A stretch of DNA of 64,000 nt from Natronoflexus pectinivorans (GCF_004345615.1 NZ_SLWK01000006.1:124001-188000); one strand, 5' to 3'. Positions 33,681 through 43,286 are shown, numbered from the stretch's first letter. Notes: a model not told the origin generated them from the letters alone. Numbers and translations: made by a program.

Positions 33681-35081
33681 ATGGCTGATAAACAAAGAAC
33701 AATCAGTAAACCGGTTACCCTGCAAGGACCGGGATTGCATACAGGAGTAAACGTAAAATTAACTCTGAATCCTGCCGAAGAAAACTACGGTTACCGCATT
33801 CGCAGAACCGATATGGAAGGTCAACCTGTAATTAAGGCTTTGGTTGATAACGTGGTTTATACCCAGCGAGGAACCGTTATTCAGGAAGGCGAAGCAAAAG
33901 TTAGCACCATTGAGCACTGTCTTGCAGCATTGCGTGGGCTTGGGGTTGATAACTGTTTGATTGATGTGGACGGACCCGAGGCTCCCATTCTTGACGGAAG
34001 TTCCAAATTTTATGTTGCGGCCATAAAGGAAGCAGGGATTAAAGAACAGAGTGCCGATCGCGAATACTTTGAAGTGCGTGAAAAAATGATGGTGGAAGAT
34101 CCTGAAACCGGAAGCTATATCATAGCACTGCCCGATAGTGGTTTTTCTGCGCAAATCATGATCTCTTTTGATAAATCCCTTCATTTGGCAAACCAGTTTG
34201 CCACCATTGAAAGTCTGGATGCTTTTGATGATGAGATATCCATGTGCCGTACATTTGTGTTTCTGCATGAACTGGAGCCATTGCTTAAAAATAACCTCAT
34301 AAAAGGAGGCGATCTTGATAATGCCATCATCATCATTGATAAACCGGTAACTCAGGAAGAACTTGATCACCTTGCGACATTGTTTAATAAACCCAAAGTG
34401 GAAGTTAAGCCAACGGGGATTCTGAACAACCTTGATTTGCACTTTACCAATGAGCCGGCGCGCCATAAGTTACTCGATGTTATTGGAGATTTGGCTTTGT
34501 GTGGTTCTCCCATAAAGGGAAGAATCATCGCCAATAAGCCGGGTCATAAAATCAATGCTGAGTTTACTAAACTGCTCAGAAAGGAGATTCGCAAGCGCCA
34601 GCTCAAAATAGACGCTCCTGTTTACGATCCAAACAAAGAGCCTGTTTATGACATCAACCAGATTAAAAAGTTGCTTCCGCATCGTCCGCCATTTTTGTTG
34701 GTGGATAAGGTAATCGATTTGCAGGACAAGGTCGTTGTGGGAGTTAAAAATGTGACCATGAACGAACCGTTTTTCGTAGGTCATTTCCCTGATGAGCCTG
34801 TAATGCCCGGAGTTTTGCTGGTAGAGGCCATGGCTCAATGTGGAGGTATCCTGGTGTTAGGCCAGTTGGACGATCCACACACTTACAGTACATATTTCCT
34901 GAAACAGGACAATATTAAGTTTCGAAAAAAAGTGGTTCCCGGTGATACAGTAATTTTCAAACTTGAGTTGATGACTGAAATCCGTAGAGGAGTTGCCAAT
35001 ATGAAAGGCTTGGCTTTTGTTGGAGATACCATTGTAGCTGAAGGGGAATTTATGGCTCAAATTGCCAAAAATAAGGAGTGA
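33681..35081 (+). CDS. lpxC: LpxC-FabZ bifunctional deacetylase / hydroxyacyl-ACP dehydratase
   Basis: The 466-residue fusion contains LpxC (1 to about 305; zinc ligands in STIEHCLAAL and in RHKLLDVIGDLALCG) and FabZ (about 325-466; LPHRPPFLLVDKV, FVGHFPDEPVMPGVLLVEAMAQ with the catalytic His and Glu). LpxC carries out the committed deacetylation of lipid A synthesis; FabZ dehydrates 3-hydroxyacyl-ACP, the pool from which LpxA/LpxD take acyl chains. The fusion is the normal form in Bacteroidota. It lies between lpxD and lpxA. Confidence 0.96.
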   Translation: MADKQRTISKPVTLQGPGLHTGVNVKLTLNPAEENYGYRIRRTDMEGQPVIKALVDNVVYTQRGTVIQEGEAKVSTIEHCLAALRGLGVDNCLIDVDGPEAPILDGSSKFYVAAIKEAGIKEQSADREYFEVREKMMVEDPETGSYIIALPDSGFSAQIMISFDKSLHLANQFATIESLDAFDDEISMCRTFVFLHELEPLLKNNLIKGGDLDNAIIIIDKPVTQEELDHLATLFNKPKVEVKPTGILNNLDLHFTNEPARHKLLDVIGDLALCGSPIKGRIIANKPGHKINAEFTKLLRKEIRKRQLKIDAPVYDPNKEPVYDINQIKKLLPHRPPFLLVDKVIDLQDKVVVGVKNVTMNEPFFVGHFPDEPVMPGVLLVEAMAQCGGILVLGQLDDPHTYSTYFLKQDNIKFRKKVVPGDTVIFKLELMTEIRRGVANMKGLAFVGDTIVAEGEFMAQIAKNKE

Positions 35082-35157
35082 AAACCGACAAGCATGTGAT
35101 TTTCAGAAAATCATTTTGCATCGCAAAAAGTAGTATTATTATTTAAAGAATTGTTTA

Positions 35158-35958
35158 GTGAAACAACCATTAGCTTATATTCATCCGGAGGCAAAAATAG
35201 CCCCAAATGTTGTAATCGATCCGTTTGCAACCATTGATAAAAATGTAATAATTGGTGAAGGCACCCGAATAGGTTCAAATGTAACCATTCTGGAAGGCAG
35301 CCGCATTGGTAAAAACTGCAATATTTTTCCGGGAGCAGTTATAGGAGCCGTTCCTCAGGATTTAAAGTTTGCCGGAGAGGACACTACAGCAGAAATAGGA
35401 GACAATACAACCATAAGGGAGTTTGTAACCATTAACCGCGGAACAAAAGCAAAAGGGAAAACAGTTGTTGGAAACAACTGTTTGTTGATGGCCTATGTGC
35501 ACGTGGCTCATGACAGCATTATCGGAAATAACGTTATTCTGGTGAACAGCGTACAGGTGGCTGGTGAGGTTATTGTTGACGATTTTGCCATTGTTGGAGG
35601 ATTGTCTGCCATACATCAATTTGTGCACGTGGGAGCCCATGTTATGGTAGCAGGAGGTTCATTGATCGGAAAGGATATCCCGCCCTATGTAAAAGCAGGT
35701 CGTGAACGTCTTCAATATGTTGGTGTAAACTCAATAGGTTTACGGCGCAGAAACTTTACCAATGAGCAAATTCGGGATATTCAGGATTGTTACAGGGTCT
35801 TGTTTCAGTCAGGCCTTAACAACTCAGATGCCATCGAACGAATTGAAGCTGAATTACCTGCTTCCAATGAGCGTGATGAGATCATTCTGTTTGTGAAAAA
35901 CTCACAGCGCGGAGTTATTAAAGGATATCACCAAAATGGAGGTAAGAAAGAAGAGTAA
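35158..35958 (+). CDS. lpxA: Acyl-ACP--UDP-N-acetylglucosamine O-acyltransferase
   Basis: LpxA transfers the first 3-hydroxyacyl chain to UDP-GlcNAc. The 266-residue protein starts at GTG 35158 (KQPLAYIHPEAKIAPN follows, matching the family N-terminus) and has hexapeptide repeats through about residue 190, with the catalytic His in AHDSIIGNN and the substrate-region motif IHQFVHVGAHVMVAGGS. The C-terminal helical part (RRRNFTNEQIRDI) is present. It ends the lpxD-lpxCfabZ-lpxA group and is followed by a strong terminator. Confidence 0.96.
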   Translation: MKQPLAYIHPEAKIAPNVVIDPFATIDKNVIIGEGTRIGSNVTILEGSRIGKNCNIFPGAVIGAVPQDLKFAGEDTTAEIGDNTTIREFVTINRGTKAKGKTVVGNNCLLMAYVHVAHDSIIGNNVILVNSVQVAGEVIVDDFAIVGGLSAIHQFVHVGAHVMVAGGSLIGKDIPPYVKAGRERLQYVGVNSIGLRRRNFTNEQIRDIQDCYRVLFQSGLNNSDAIERIEAELPASNERDEIILFVKNSQRGVIKGYHQNGGKKEE

Positions 35959-36046
35959 TTAATATTGCCAAACCATATGATGTTTTAGATTCATTATTTT
36001 CTGACTAGCAGATGAGATCTGTTTTTGAGATTATGTTGAAATATAT

Positions 36047-36085
36047 AAATAGAGCCGGATTCATAAAATGAATCCGGCTCTATTT
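36047..36085. terminator. Bidirectional terminator between lpxA and pdxA
   Basis: A perfect 18-bp stem (36047-36064 with 36068-36085), AAA loop and GC-rich core GAGCCGGATTC, with A-rich and T-rich ends. It lies between convergent lpxA and pdxA. Confidence 0.88.
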
Positions 36086-36102
36086 GTATTGATGAAGTGT
36101 GG

Positions 36103-37164
36103 CTATTCGTCTGCTCCCAGAGAATTTACGTCTGTTGTTTTCAGAGGGTTCGCACTTAATTCTTCAAAATTTTTCCTGTAATTGAATACATCAATGGCAG
36201 TGTAAATTGCCGAAAGAAAAGATTGTTCATCGGCCTGATTCTGTCCAGTGATTTCATAAGCTGTGCCATGATCGGGAGAGGTTCTTACAATAGGTAACCC
36301 GGCTGTATAATTTACTCCGGTTGAGAAGGAAAGGGCTTTGAAGGGAGCTAAACCCTGATCGTGATACATGGCCAGGATGGCATCAAATTTACGGATGTTT
36401 TCAGTAGCAAAAAGTCCGTCGGCAGGATACGGGCCAAATGCCAGGATGCCTTCTTCCTTAGCTTTTTCCAATGCAGGTTTAATGATTTCATCTTCCTCTT
36501 TTCCAAGAAGTCCATTATCGCCGGCATGGGGGTTGAGTCCCAGAACCGCTATTCGCGGTTTTCGTATCATGAAATCTTTTTTTAGCGACTGGTTCAGGAT
36601 GCGCAACTTCTCTATTATCAGTTCACTGGATAAAGCACTGCATATTTGACTCAGTGGAATGTGACCGGTGACCACACCAACTCTTAGAAGGTCACTGACC
36701 ATCAGCATTAAAGGTTTTCCTGAGAATGAACTGGCCAGATATTCGGTATGTCCAGGGAAATCAAATTGGTTTGATTGAATTACTTTTTTGTTGATGGGTG
36801 CTGTTACCAGGGCATCTGCGGCTCCTTTCTTTAAGTCTTCTACTGCTTTTTCCAAAGCCAGAAAAGCAGCATTTCCACTTATTTCAGTTGGTTTGCCAAG
36901 CTCTACCCTGACGTTGTCGTCCAGGCAGTTGACCATATTAATGCGTTTTGGATGAGCTTCGTCTGCCGAGCGAATATTGTTTAGGCTCATAGCAGGCAAA
37001 TTGAGCGCTTTGCGGTGGTAAGCCGCAACTTTTGACGAGCCGTAAATAACGGGAGTGCAAATTTCAAGAATACGGGGGTCGGCTAAAGCTTTAAATATGA
37101 TTTCATACCCTATTCCGTTAATATCTCCCTGTGTGATGGCTATTTTGATTTTGTCTGAACTCAT
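36103..37164 (-). CDS. pdxA: 4-hydroxythreonine-4-phosphate dehydrogenase
   Basis: PdxA oxidises 4-phosphohydroxy-L-threonine in the DXP-dependent pathway to vitamin B6. The 353-residue protein starts ITQGDINGIGYEII and has the metal-binding HT motif in FPGHTEYLA, NPHAGDNGLLG, the MYHDQGLAPFK motif with metal His, and a GTAYEITGQNQAD C-terminal segment. Length is normal. No other pdx gene is nearby; it is convergent with lpxA, and pepA lies upstream. Confidence 0.96.
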   Translation of the reverse strand: MSSDKIKIAITQGDINGIGYEIIFKALADPRILEICTPVIYGSSKVAAYHRKALNLPAMSLNNIRSADEAHPKRINMVNCLDDNVRVELGKPTEISGNAAFLALEKAVEDLKKGAADALVTAPINKKVIQSNQFDFPGHTEYLASSFSGKPLMLMVSDLLRVGVVTGHIPLSQICSALSSELIIEKLRILNQSLKKDFMIRKPRIAVLGLNPHAGDNGLLGKEEDEIIKPALEKAKEEGILAFGPYPADGLFATENIRKFDAILAMYHDQGLAPFKALSFSTGVNYTAGLPIVRTSPDHGTAYEITGQNQADEQSFLSAIYTAIDVFNYRKNFEELSANPLKTTDVNSLGADE

Positions 37165-37241
37165 AATGATTTGTTATTTTGATTAATCGATCGTTAATCA
37201 TTTTTATTTGCCCAATTATTAAATGTATGCGAATTTAAGGT

Positions 37242-37323
37242 AGTCTCACACTCTATCAGATGATAACAAGATGTTTATTTGTGTCTAATAATCTATCCCG
37301 AGGTATTCGGGACTAACAATCTA
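37242..37323 (-). repeat. Dispersed repeat, copy 2 (partner at 25652-25735)
   Basis: Read on the minus strand, this follows directly after the pepA stop codon and contains TCCCGA-5 nt-TCGGGA (palindrome at 37296-37312), the shared AATAGATTGTTAG and TATCATCTGAT segments. See copy 1. It may have a role in ending pepA transcripts. Confidence 0.6.
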
Positions 37324-38772
37324 TTATGATGATGATTTTCTGTTAAAGAACTGGTACAACAAGCGCACACCAACACCGGTTCCTCCTGTGGGACGATAAT
37401 CAATGGCCGCCATGACATAGGCAGGGCCTGCGATATCAAGATGCACCCATGGTGCATCAACAAATTTACCTAAAAATTTTCCGGCACTGATGGCTCCGCC
37501 TTCTCTTTCTCCCAGATTTTTAATATCGGCTATATCTGATTTAATGCTTTTGTCGTAATCTTCCCAGAATGGGAACCAAACAAGACGCTCGCATACTTCG
37601 TCTCCGGCATTGTTTAGTTCATTTTGAACTGTTTGGGGAGCCGTTCCCATGGCTACAATTCCGTGAATTCCTATGGCAATGGCAGCATTCCCGGTGAGAG
37701 TGGCCAAATCAATGACCAACTCAGGGTCGTACTTTTTAGAAAAACTAAGAGCATCGGCAAGGATGAGGCGACCTTCGGCATCGGTGTTGATGACTTCAAC
37801 CGTGAGGCCGTTGTGCATTTTTAGTATGTCACCCGGAACGATTGCATGTCCACCAAGTCGGTTGTCGGTTGCGGGAATCAGTCCGATGACATGTACTGGG
37901 AGTTCATTGGCTGCCACAGCAGCCATTGTTCCAATTACCGATGCAGCTCCACCCATATCGCATTTCATGGTGTCCAGACTTCCGGGAGGCGTTTTTAAAT
38001 TAACACCTCCTGTATCAAACATCACTCCTTTACCGGCAATCACATAGGGTTTGGAGTTGACTGCATTTTCAGGTTTCCATTCTAATACAGAAAAGGTGGG
38101 TGGGTCGATACTTCCCTTGTTTACAGCCAGTAGACCACCCATTTTGAGGCTTTCGATTTTTTTCTTGTTAAAAACTTCGGCCTTGAAGCCGAATTTTTCG
38201 GCATATTCAAGAACCAACTCGCCAAGCTTTTCAGCATTCAGATAGCCCACAGGTTCATTAACCAAATCGCGGGCGAGATAAACAGACTCAATTACGCGGG
38301 TTAGTTTTGCAATGTCGCAACCTTTTACCTGGGGGCTGACAATTAAGAATTCGTAATTAAGCGAGTTTTTTTCGCCTGTTTTATATTTGTTAAAACTGTA
38401 TGCGTTAAGTGCCAAACCTTCGGCAATAGCCAGAGTGAGCGGGGGATTGCTGATTAGGTCAATGATTGCAGCTTTCTCATTTTTTTCAGCTTTCAAGCCC
38501 GATAGGATTTCTGCACCTCTGCGGCGCATTCTTTCTTTAATAATTTCAAGGGGTTCATCTATGGTTGGCTTAACCACAGCCAGTAACTGACTCAACCTGT
38601 TAATAATCACCAAAGGTGATTTCTCTTTTTCGTTTTCCCGATATTTTTTTTCGATGTATTCTATCTCCGTTTCGGAGAACATAAAGTCTTTTAACTGCTC
38701 TGTATTTTGAATTAGAAATATTTTACTGATTTCTTGCGGAACCTCCAGGGTTGCTCTAATTGTAAATGACAT
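37324..38772 (-). CDS. pepA: Leucyl aminopeptidase family protein (M17)
   Basis: The M17 aminopeptidase carries the metal-site motifs KGVMFDTGGVNLKTPPGS and the family signature NTDAEGRLILADAL, as well as HVIGLIPATDNRLGG. I place the start at ATG 38772 (MSFTIRATLEVPQ), 1 nt after the stop of the preceding gene, rather than at 38811, which would overlap it by 38 nt. The protein of 482 residues matches the family. It removes N-terminal residues from peptides in the cytoplasm. It ends a short chain of genes starting at the DUF4837 lipoprotein. Confidence 0.94.
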   Translation of the reverse strand: MSFTIRATLEVPQEISKIFLIQNTEQLKDFMFSETEIEYIEKKYRENEKEKSPLVIINRLSQLLAVVKPTIDEPLEIIKERMRRRGAEILSGLKAEKNEKAAIIDLISNPPLTLAIAEGLALNAYSFNKYKTGEKNSLNYEFLIVSPQVKGCDIAKLTRVIESVYLARDLVNEPVGYLNAEKLGELVLEYAEKFGFKAEVFNKKKIESLKMGGLLAVNKGSIDPPTFSVLEWKPENAVNSKPYVIAGKGVMFDTGGVNLKTPPGSLDTMKCDMGGAASVIGTMAAVAANELPVHVIGLIPATDNRLGGHAIVPGDILKMHNGLTVEVINTDAEGRLILADALSFSKKYDPELVIDLATLTGNAAIAIGIHGIVAMGTAPQTVQNELNNAGDEVCERLVWFPFWEDYDKSIKSDIADIKNLGEREGGAISAGKFLGKFVDAPWVHLDIAGPAYVMAAIDYRPTGGTGVGVRLLYQFFNRKSSS

Positions 38773-38773
38773 G

Positions 38774-39157
38774 TTACTGATCTTTTTTGTCTTGTTGTCT
38801 GAAATATTCACGTATGAGGACTTTCTTCAGTTCCCTGTGAATGATTAATTCGGTAATGATTTCGGGGTAGGTATTATTCGGCATATCCAATTCATATTGT
38901 CGAATCTGGTTGTTGTCAATGTCTATTCGGTACATTAACCCCAGAAATCTTGAATGGTTATTGGCAAGCATATCTGAAACATGAGTGACCATTTGCTGCG
39001 ACAATTCTAAATAAAAATTACCGGTATTGCCGGAAAAACTTATATCCAGATTGAACTCTGCAAAGTCTTTTATGATCTGAGCGGCTGTTTCCCTGATTAA
39101 ATCATCCCGGGAGGCAGCTGATTTAAGATGTTGCTTGGTAATGGCCGGCAGTTCCAT
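38774..39157 (-). CDS. Conserved hypothetical protein between DUF4837 and PepA genes
   Basis: The 127-residue protein is unrecognised. It is predicted mixed alpha/beta, acidic to neutral, with no signal peptide or membrane segment; it contains SFSGNTGNFYLELSQQMV and a C-terminal charged helix (ELIIHRELKKVLIREYFRQQ). Its start overlaps the DUF4837 stop by one base (TAATG) and pepA begins 1 nt after its stop, so translation of the three is tightly coupled. That coupling is the main reason to accept it as real. Confidence 0.75.
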   Translation of the reverse strand: MELPAITKQHLKSAASRDDLIRETAAQIIKDFAEFNLDISFSGNTGNFYLELSQQMVTHVSDMLANNHSRFLGLMYRIDIDNNQIRQYELDMPNNTYPEIITELIIHRELKKVLIREYFRQQDKKDQ

Positions 39158-40188
39158 TAGGACTCGGTTTCTGTATTTTGTGTTATGTTGGCAGGGAATT
39201 TAACCGTATAGCTTATAGCCTCAAGTTGCCAAACCAGGTTTCTTTTTTTGGGTTCATTGGGTAGAAAAACATAGCCATCGGTAACCACAACGCGGTTATT
39301 TGCAACATCATGATGTGCATAGAGAACGAAAGGACCTCCCATCAAATCTCCCACCACTTTCCAAAGTCCTCTAAGCTCAACGGCCTGGTGGTCATTAAGC
39401 TTAAATCGTTTGTAAGTGATTGGAATATCATGCTCGGTACTCATGAATGAACCCTCGTGGTGACCGGGGACATTGGCACGCAATAAAGAGTCACGTTTAT
39501 TGAGAATTAATTCACGCGAGAGAGATGATTCGTCCTGATAATCAAAAGACCAGATAAACAGTCCCTGACTGGAAATATTCGTTTCGTGTGACATCCAGGT
39601 GAAATCATCCTGGCTGTTGTTTTTCCTGAAGGTGTTGGGGATGATGATGTCAATGTCCCATTTTCTTCTCACCTCTTCGGTTAAATCTGCATTTGGATAA
39701 TTCCTGAAATAGCTGATGCTTCGCTGTCGCTCAGCACGCAGGAAAAATCCAAGGATACGCAATTCATTTTCATCCAGAATTTCAAGGAATTTTTCCGGGG
39801 TTCGAGCATTGATGTGAACCATATACTGCCCTCTGGCCCAGGTTGTTTCAGAGAAGAAACGAACCCCTTCGGTATCTACATCTGGCCCGATGTTGGTGAT
39901 TAGCAGATTGCGAAATGTTCGCATGTTATCACTAAATGCTCTGTGCGGAGTCATTGATAAGGTGAAAATAGATTCAACCTGTGGAAGTCCTTCCATAGGT
40001 TGTCTGAGGATGTACTGTAACTGTTCTCCCGGTTCGCTGTTTCTCCATCTGTCATCCATTACAACAAGTACTTCTCCCATGCTTCCGGTGATGTTTGGCT
40101 TGTGAAATGAGCCATCTTTACAGCTTGAAGAAATAATAGCTAGTGCAGCGATTATGAATAGATGTAATATTTTCATACTGTACTTCAT
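39157..40188 (-). CDS. DUF4837 family lipoprotein
   Basis: The 343-residue protein begins with a lipoprotein signal: a hydrophobic core and SSSC lipobox (Cys near residue 23; a second Met at position 5 is an equally possible start). Features typical of DUF4837 are GSMGEVLVVMDDRW, LFIWSFDY, and the C-terminal RNLVWQLEAISYTV. Function is unknown; it should sit in the outer or inner membrane facing the periplasm. A strong hairpin separates it from the upstream mltD-like gene, so it starts its own transcript with the 127-residue protein and pepA. Confidence 0.88.
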   Translation of the reverse strand: MKYSMKILHLFIIAALAIISSSCKDGSFHKPNITGSMGEVLVVMDDRWRNSEPGEQLQYILRQPMEGLPQVESIFTLSMTPHRAFSDNMRTFRNLLITNIGPDVDTEGVRFFSETTWARGQYMVHINARTPEKFLEILDENELRILGFFLRAERQRSISYFRNYPNADLTEEVRRKWDIDIIIPNTFRKNNSQDDFTWMSHETNISSQGLFIWSFDYQDESSLSRELILNKRDSLLRANVPGHHEGSFMSTEHDIPITYKRFKLNDHQAVELRGLWKVVGDLMGGPFVLYAHHDVANNRVVVTDGYVFLPNEPKKRNLVWQLEAISYTVKFPANITQNTETES

Positions 40189-40219
40189 TTTAATAATTAT
40201 CTATCTGGCAATATACAAA

Positions 40220-40250
40220 AAAAATACCATTAATTATGAATGGTATTTTT
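40220..40250 (-). terminator. Terminator after the lytic transglycosylase gene
   Basis: AAAAATACCATT (40220-40231) pairs with AATGGTATTTTT (40239-40250) around a 7-nt loop. On the minus strand a run of T follows the stem. It lies 69 bp past the stop of the transglycosylase gene. Confidence 0.75.
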
Positions 40251-40318
40251 GCGATGTCATTTGATTCAGAGGTTTAAATTTTAGTTGTTTAGGTGGCTGC
40301 GCGGTTGCGTGCAGATTG

Positions 40319-41476
40319 TTAATTAGCTAACAAAGGGTACTCTTTATTAACAAAGAAAAATGGGTTTTCCTCTGGTTGATACCAGATGACAAGTTGTTGC
40401 CCTGCATAAAGATTCCGGGAATTTAAGTTGTTCCACTTCATGATGTCTTCCACCCTGACTCTGTAACTCATAGCAATACGATGGAAAAACTCTCCTCTTT
40501 GAACAGTATGCCGGGTCATTTTTTTATTATAATTAAAACCAAAGGGACGCAGGGCTTCGACCGGAGGACTGACTTCTCTGATCAGGCTTCTCCTGTTTTC
40601 TATGAAATGAATCACCTTGTCTTTGGGTATTACAATTTGAACAGGACTTTCTGTTACGGGGATAAAATCTTTGGAATATACCGGATTCAGCAATCGAATC
40701 ATTTCAACAGGGATGTCAATAAACTCGCTCAATTGCTTGAATGATATGCTGAAATCCAGATTTACAAAACCAAGATCGTCGTAGGTAAAAGGAGGGTTTT
40801 TTGGAGTAATTTCGTACTCAGGATAGTAATTCATTGCATAATTTACGGCGATAAATGCCGGAATATAACCTTGTGTTTCAACAGGAAGATATGGCCTGAT
40901 ATCCCAATAGTCGGTTTTGCCTCCTGATTTTTCAATGGCCTCTTTTACTGCAGCTATTCCCCCGTTGTATGCTGCCAGAACAAGATTCCAGTCGTGAAAA
41001 TTATCATACAGGTATTTCAGGTATTTGCAGGCTGCTTCGGTGGATTTAACCGGATCGGCTCTTTCGTCAATGTAGGAGGTCACCTGCATATCAAATAGAC
41101 GTGACGCCTGAAAAAGAAACTGCCATAAACCTTTTGCCCCGGAAGTTGACCTTGCTCTGGGCTCGAGGGCTGATTCTACTACGGCAAGATATTTAAGTTC
41201 CAATGGAAGTCCCATCTTGTCAAGATATTCCTCAAATAAAGGGAAGTATAGTTCTGACCTACCAATGATTCCTGCAAGATGATCCCGCCTTCTCACGGTG
41301 TAAACATCAATATATGCCTGCACAGAGCTGTTGTATACCAAAGGCATAGGAGTTAAGGCATCCAGAATCTCCAGTCTGCTTTCCACTATTGAAGCTGACA
41401 GTTTGTTGTTTTCTTCAGATTTTAGAATAGCCGGATGAATAAAAAACAGAAGAAGAGAAACAAAAAGATACCTCAT
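40319..41476 (-). CDS. mltD: Membrane-bound lytic murein transglycosylase D-like, with LysM
   Basis: The 385-residue exported protein has a signal peptide (1 to about 20), an SLT lysozyme-like domain (about 60-220) with the catalytic Glu in AVVESALEPRARS near residue 100 and GLWQFLFQASRLF, LAAYNGGIAAV, and a C-terminal LysM repeat (HTVQRGEFFHRIAMSYRVRV...LNSRNLYAGQQLVIW, about 325-372). It cleaves glycan strands of peptidoglycan. No Cys lipobox is seen in the signal, so it is likely soluble in the periplasm despite the family name. Confidence 0.9.
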   Translation of the reverse strand: MRYLFVSLLLFFIHPAILKSEENNKLSASIVESRLEILDALTPMPLVYNSSVQAYIDVYTVRRRDHLAGIIGRSELYFPLFEEYLDKMGLPLELKYLAVVESALEPRARSTSGAKGLWQFLFQASRLFDMQVTSYIDERADPVKSTEAACKYLKYLYDNFHDWNLVLAAYNGGIAAVKEAIEKSGGKTDYWDIRPYLPVETQGYIPAFIAVNYAMNYYPEYEITPKNPPFTYDDLGFVNLDFSISFKQLSEFIDIPVEMIRLLNPVYSKDFIPVTESPVQIVIPKDKVIHFIENRRSLIREVSPPVEALRPFGFNYNKKMTRHTVQRGEFFHRIAMSYRVRVEDIMKWNNLNSRNLYAGQQLVIWYQPEENPFFFVNKEYPLLAN

Positions 41477-41545
41477 ATTAATTTTCTAACTTGTGTTTTA
41501 CGTCTCTGGATTTCTGTTGCTTACAGATTCTGATTACATTCCCTA

Positions 41546-41570
41546 CAGAAATATTCATTGAATATTTCTG
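41546..41570. promoter_or_regulatory. Palindrome between tatA and the transglycosylase gene
   Basis: CAGAAATATTCA-T-TGAATATTTCTG is a perfect 12-bp inverted repeat with a single central base, 70 bp upstream of the mltD-like start and 144 bp past the tatA stop. No T-run follows, so an operator is more likely than a terminator. Confidence 0.4.
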
Positions 41571-41713
41571 AAAACGAAAGGAAGCATCACGTATAATGGA
41601 TTTATCTGATGTGGGTGTTTAATTACAAAGTCCACAAAGTATACAACGATTGTTGGTTATTTTGCTGAGATCTTCGGAACTTTATATAAACACTGGATAC
41701 ATTTTTTATGGGA

Positions 41714-41926
41714 TCAATCCTTTATTGCATCCGGGTTTTCTTTGCTGTTTTTATCGTTGTCCTCGTCCTTTTCGTTACGGGCTTTTTTGAATTCCTTCAT
41801 TCCTTGTCCAAGTCCTTTCATTAGTTCAGGAATTTTACGGCCACCAAAAAGAAGCACAACAATCAGTATGATAACAATAAGTTCCCATCCGCCGGGCATG
41901 CCTAATAAAAATAGTTGCGATGTCAT
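41714..41926 (-). CDS. tatA: Sec-independent translocase protein TatA/E
   Basis: The 70-residue protein has a single N-terminal transmembrane helix ([16 protein letters not shown], about 11-26) followed by the [20 protein letters not shown] amphipathic helix and an acidic charged tail. This is the TatA pattern. TatA forms the pore of the Tat export system for folded proteins. No tatC lies in this window. It follows rseP by 40 nt on the same strand. Confidence 0.95.
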   Translation of the reverse strand: MTSQLFLLGMPGGWELIVIILIVVLLFGGRKIPELMKGLGQGMKEFKKARNEKDEDNDKNSKENPDAIKD

Positions 41927-41966
41927 AGATATTGATTTTATTTAGGTTTCAAATTTAAACAATTTT

Positions 41967-43286
41967 TTAATTGAAGATGTACCGGTATATATCGTTCCCG
42001 TTTGCATATAAGAGAAGTGATAATAAAAGTATCATCCCAGTCATTTGAGCATATTCCATAAACTTTTCGCTGGGTTTACGGCGTGTAATTATTTCATAAA
42101 TCAAAAAGAGAACGTGCCCTCCATCTAAAGCAGGGATTGGCAAAATGTTCATAAAGGCGAGGATGATTGACAGGAATGCTGTCATAAACCAAAAGTTTTG
42201 CCAGTCCCATGATGGTGCAAAAAGGCTTCCGATGGTTCCAAAGCCTCCAATTTGTCTGGCTCCTTCACGGGTAAATACCAGGCGAAATTGACGTACATAA
42301 TTTTTAAGCGTGCTTACACCTTTATTTATTCCGGCGGGCAATGCTTCAAAAAAGCCATAAGATATCTGAGTATAACCAAATATTGCATTAGGTGTTTTTG
42401 GGAAAAACCCAATTTCCCCATCATCAGTTACCTGAACCGGTATATGAAGTAGCTCCTGATTGCGATATAGACTGATGATGGCTTCACTATCTTTGCTGTT
42501 GTTCAATTCTCTGGCAAACTGGTTGAAAAAGATAGTCTTGTTGTTATTTACAGCGACTATGCTGTCGCCGGGTTTTAACCCGGCTCTGTCTGCATTGCTT
42601 CCTGATTGCAACTTATTTACAATAACCGGCAGATTAAAATCGGCAAGAACCCTTACTTCATCGGCCAATATTTGCTGCTTAAATTCTGCAGGAACGGGCA
42701 GAGTCATGATTGAGCCGTCTCTTTCAATGGTTAGCGTGGTTACATTATCAAGCAAAATGTGAGCTGCAATTGTATTAATGGTGTTAATTTTAAATGTATC
42801 AGCCATTAAAACCCTGTCCCCATCCTGCAGTCCAATTTCATGTGCTATTGGATGAAAGTAGAAGCCATATTTTGCATTTTCAGCGGGGATGTAACTTTCG
42901 CCCCATTTGAAAAGAATCATCCAAAATATGACAATGGCTGTCAGGAAGTTCACCAAAACACCACCAACCATAATCAAAAGTCGTTGCCATGCCGGTTTAG
43001 ATCTAAACTCAAAAGGCTGAGGGGGTTGGTTCATCTGTTCTTTATCCATCGACTCATCAATCATGCCGGATATTTTCACATATCCGCCAAGGGGAAGCCA
43101 CCCAATCCCGTACTCTGTATCACCTTTTTTAAATTTGAATAATGAAAACCAAGGATCAAAAAAGAGATAAAACTTCTCAACCCTGGTTTTGAATAAGCGG
43201 GCAAAGAAATAGTGACCAAATTCATGAAGAATGACCAATATAGAGAGGCTGAGGATGAGTTGTAGTGTTTTAATTAAAATTTCCAT
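41967..43286 (-). CDS. rseP: Site-2 protease RseP
   Basis: The 439-residue membrane protein has the HExxH zinc motif in ILHEFGHYFFAR (H21, E22, H25), a PDZ domain in the periplasmic loop (about 200-290, GSNADRAGLKPGDSIVAVN) and the third ligand motif NILPIPALDGGH near residue 385 in a late membrane helix. RseP cleaves anti-sigma factors and signal-peptide remnants inside the membrane. It lies with dxr, as often seen in bacteria. Confidence 0.96.
   Translation of the reverse strand: MEILIKTLQLILSLSILVILHEFGHYFFARLFKTRVEKFYLFFDPWFSLFKFKKGDTEYGIGWLPLGGYVKISGMIDESMDKEQMNQPPQPFEFRSKPAWQRLLIMVGGVLVNFLTAIVIFWMILFKWGESYIPAENAKYGFYFHPIAHEIGLQDGDRVLMADTFKINTINTIAAHILLDNVTTLTIERDGSIMTLPVPAEFKQQILADEVRVLADFNLPVIVNKLQSGSNADRAGLKPGDSIVAVNNNKTIFFNQFARELNNSKDSEAIISLYRNQELLHIPVQVTDDGEIGFFPKTPNAIFGYTQISYGFFEALPAGINKGVSTLKNYVRQFRLVFTREGARQIGGFGTIGSLFAPSWDWQNFWFMTAFLSIILAFMNILPIPALDGGHVLFLIYEIITRRKPSEKFMEYAQMTGMILLLSLLLYANGNDIYRYIFN

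Noticed and set aside
33759-34466. 235-codon minus-strand frame opposite lpxC-fabZ
   Set aside because: Antisense shadow of a conserved fusion gene.
33681-35081. LpxC-FabZ fusion as a novel architecture
   Set aside because: This fusion is the usual form in Bacteroidota, so it supports taxonomy rather than novelty.
38773-38811. Upstream start of PepA adding 13 residues
   Set aside because: It would overlap the preceding gene by 38 nt, while ATG 38772 lies 1 nt past that gene's stop and starts the conserved protein.
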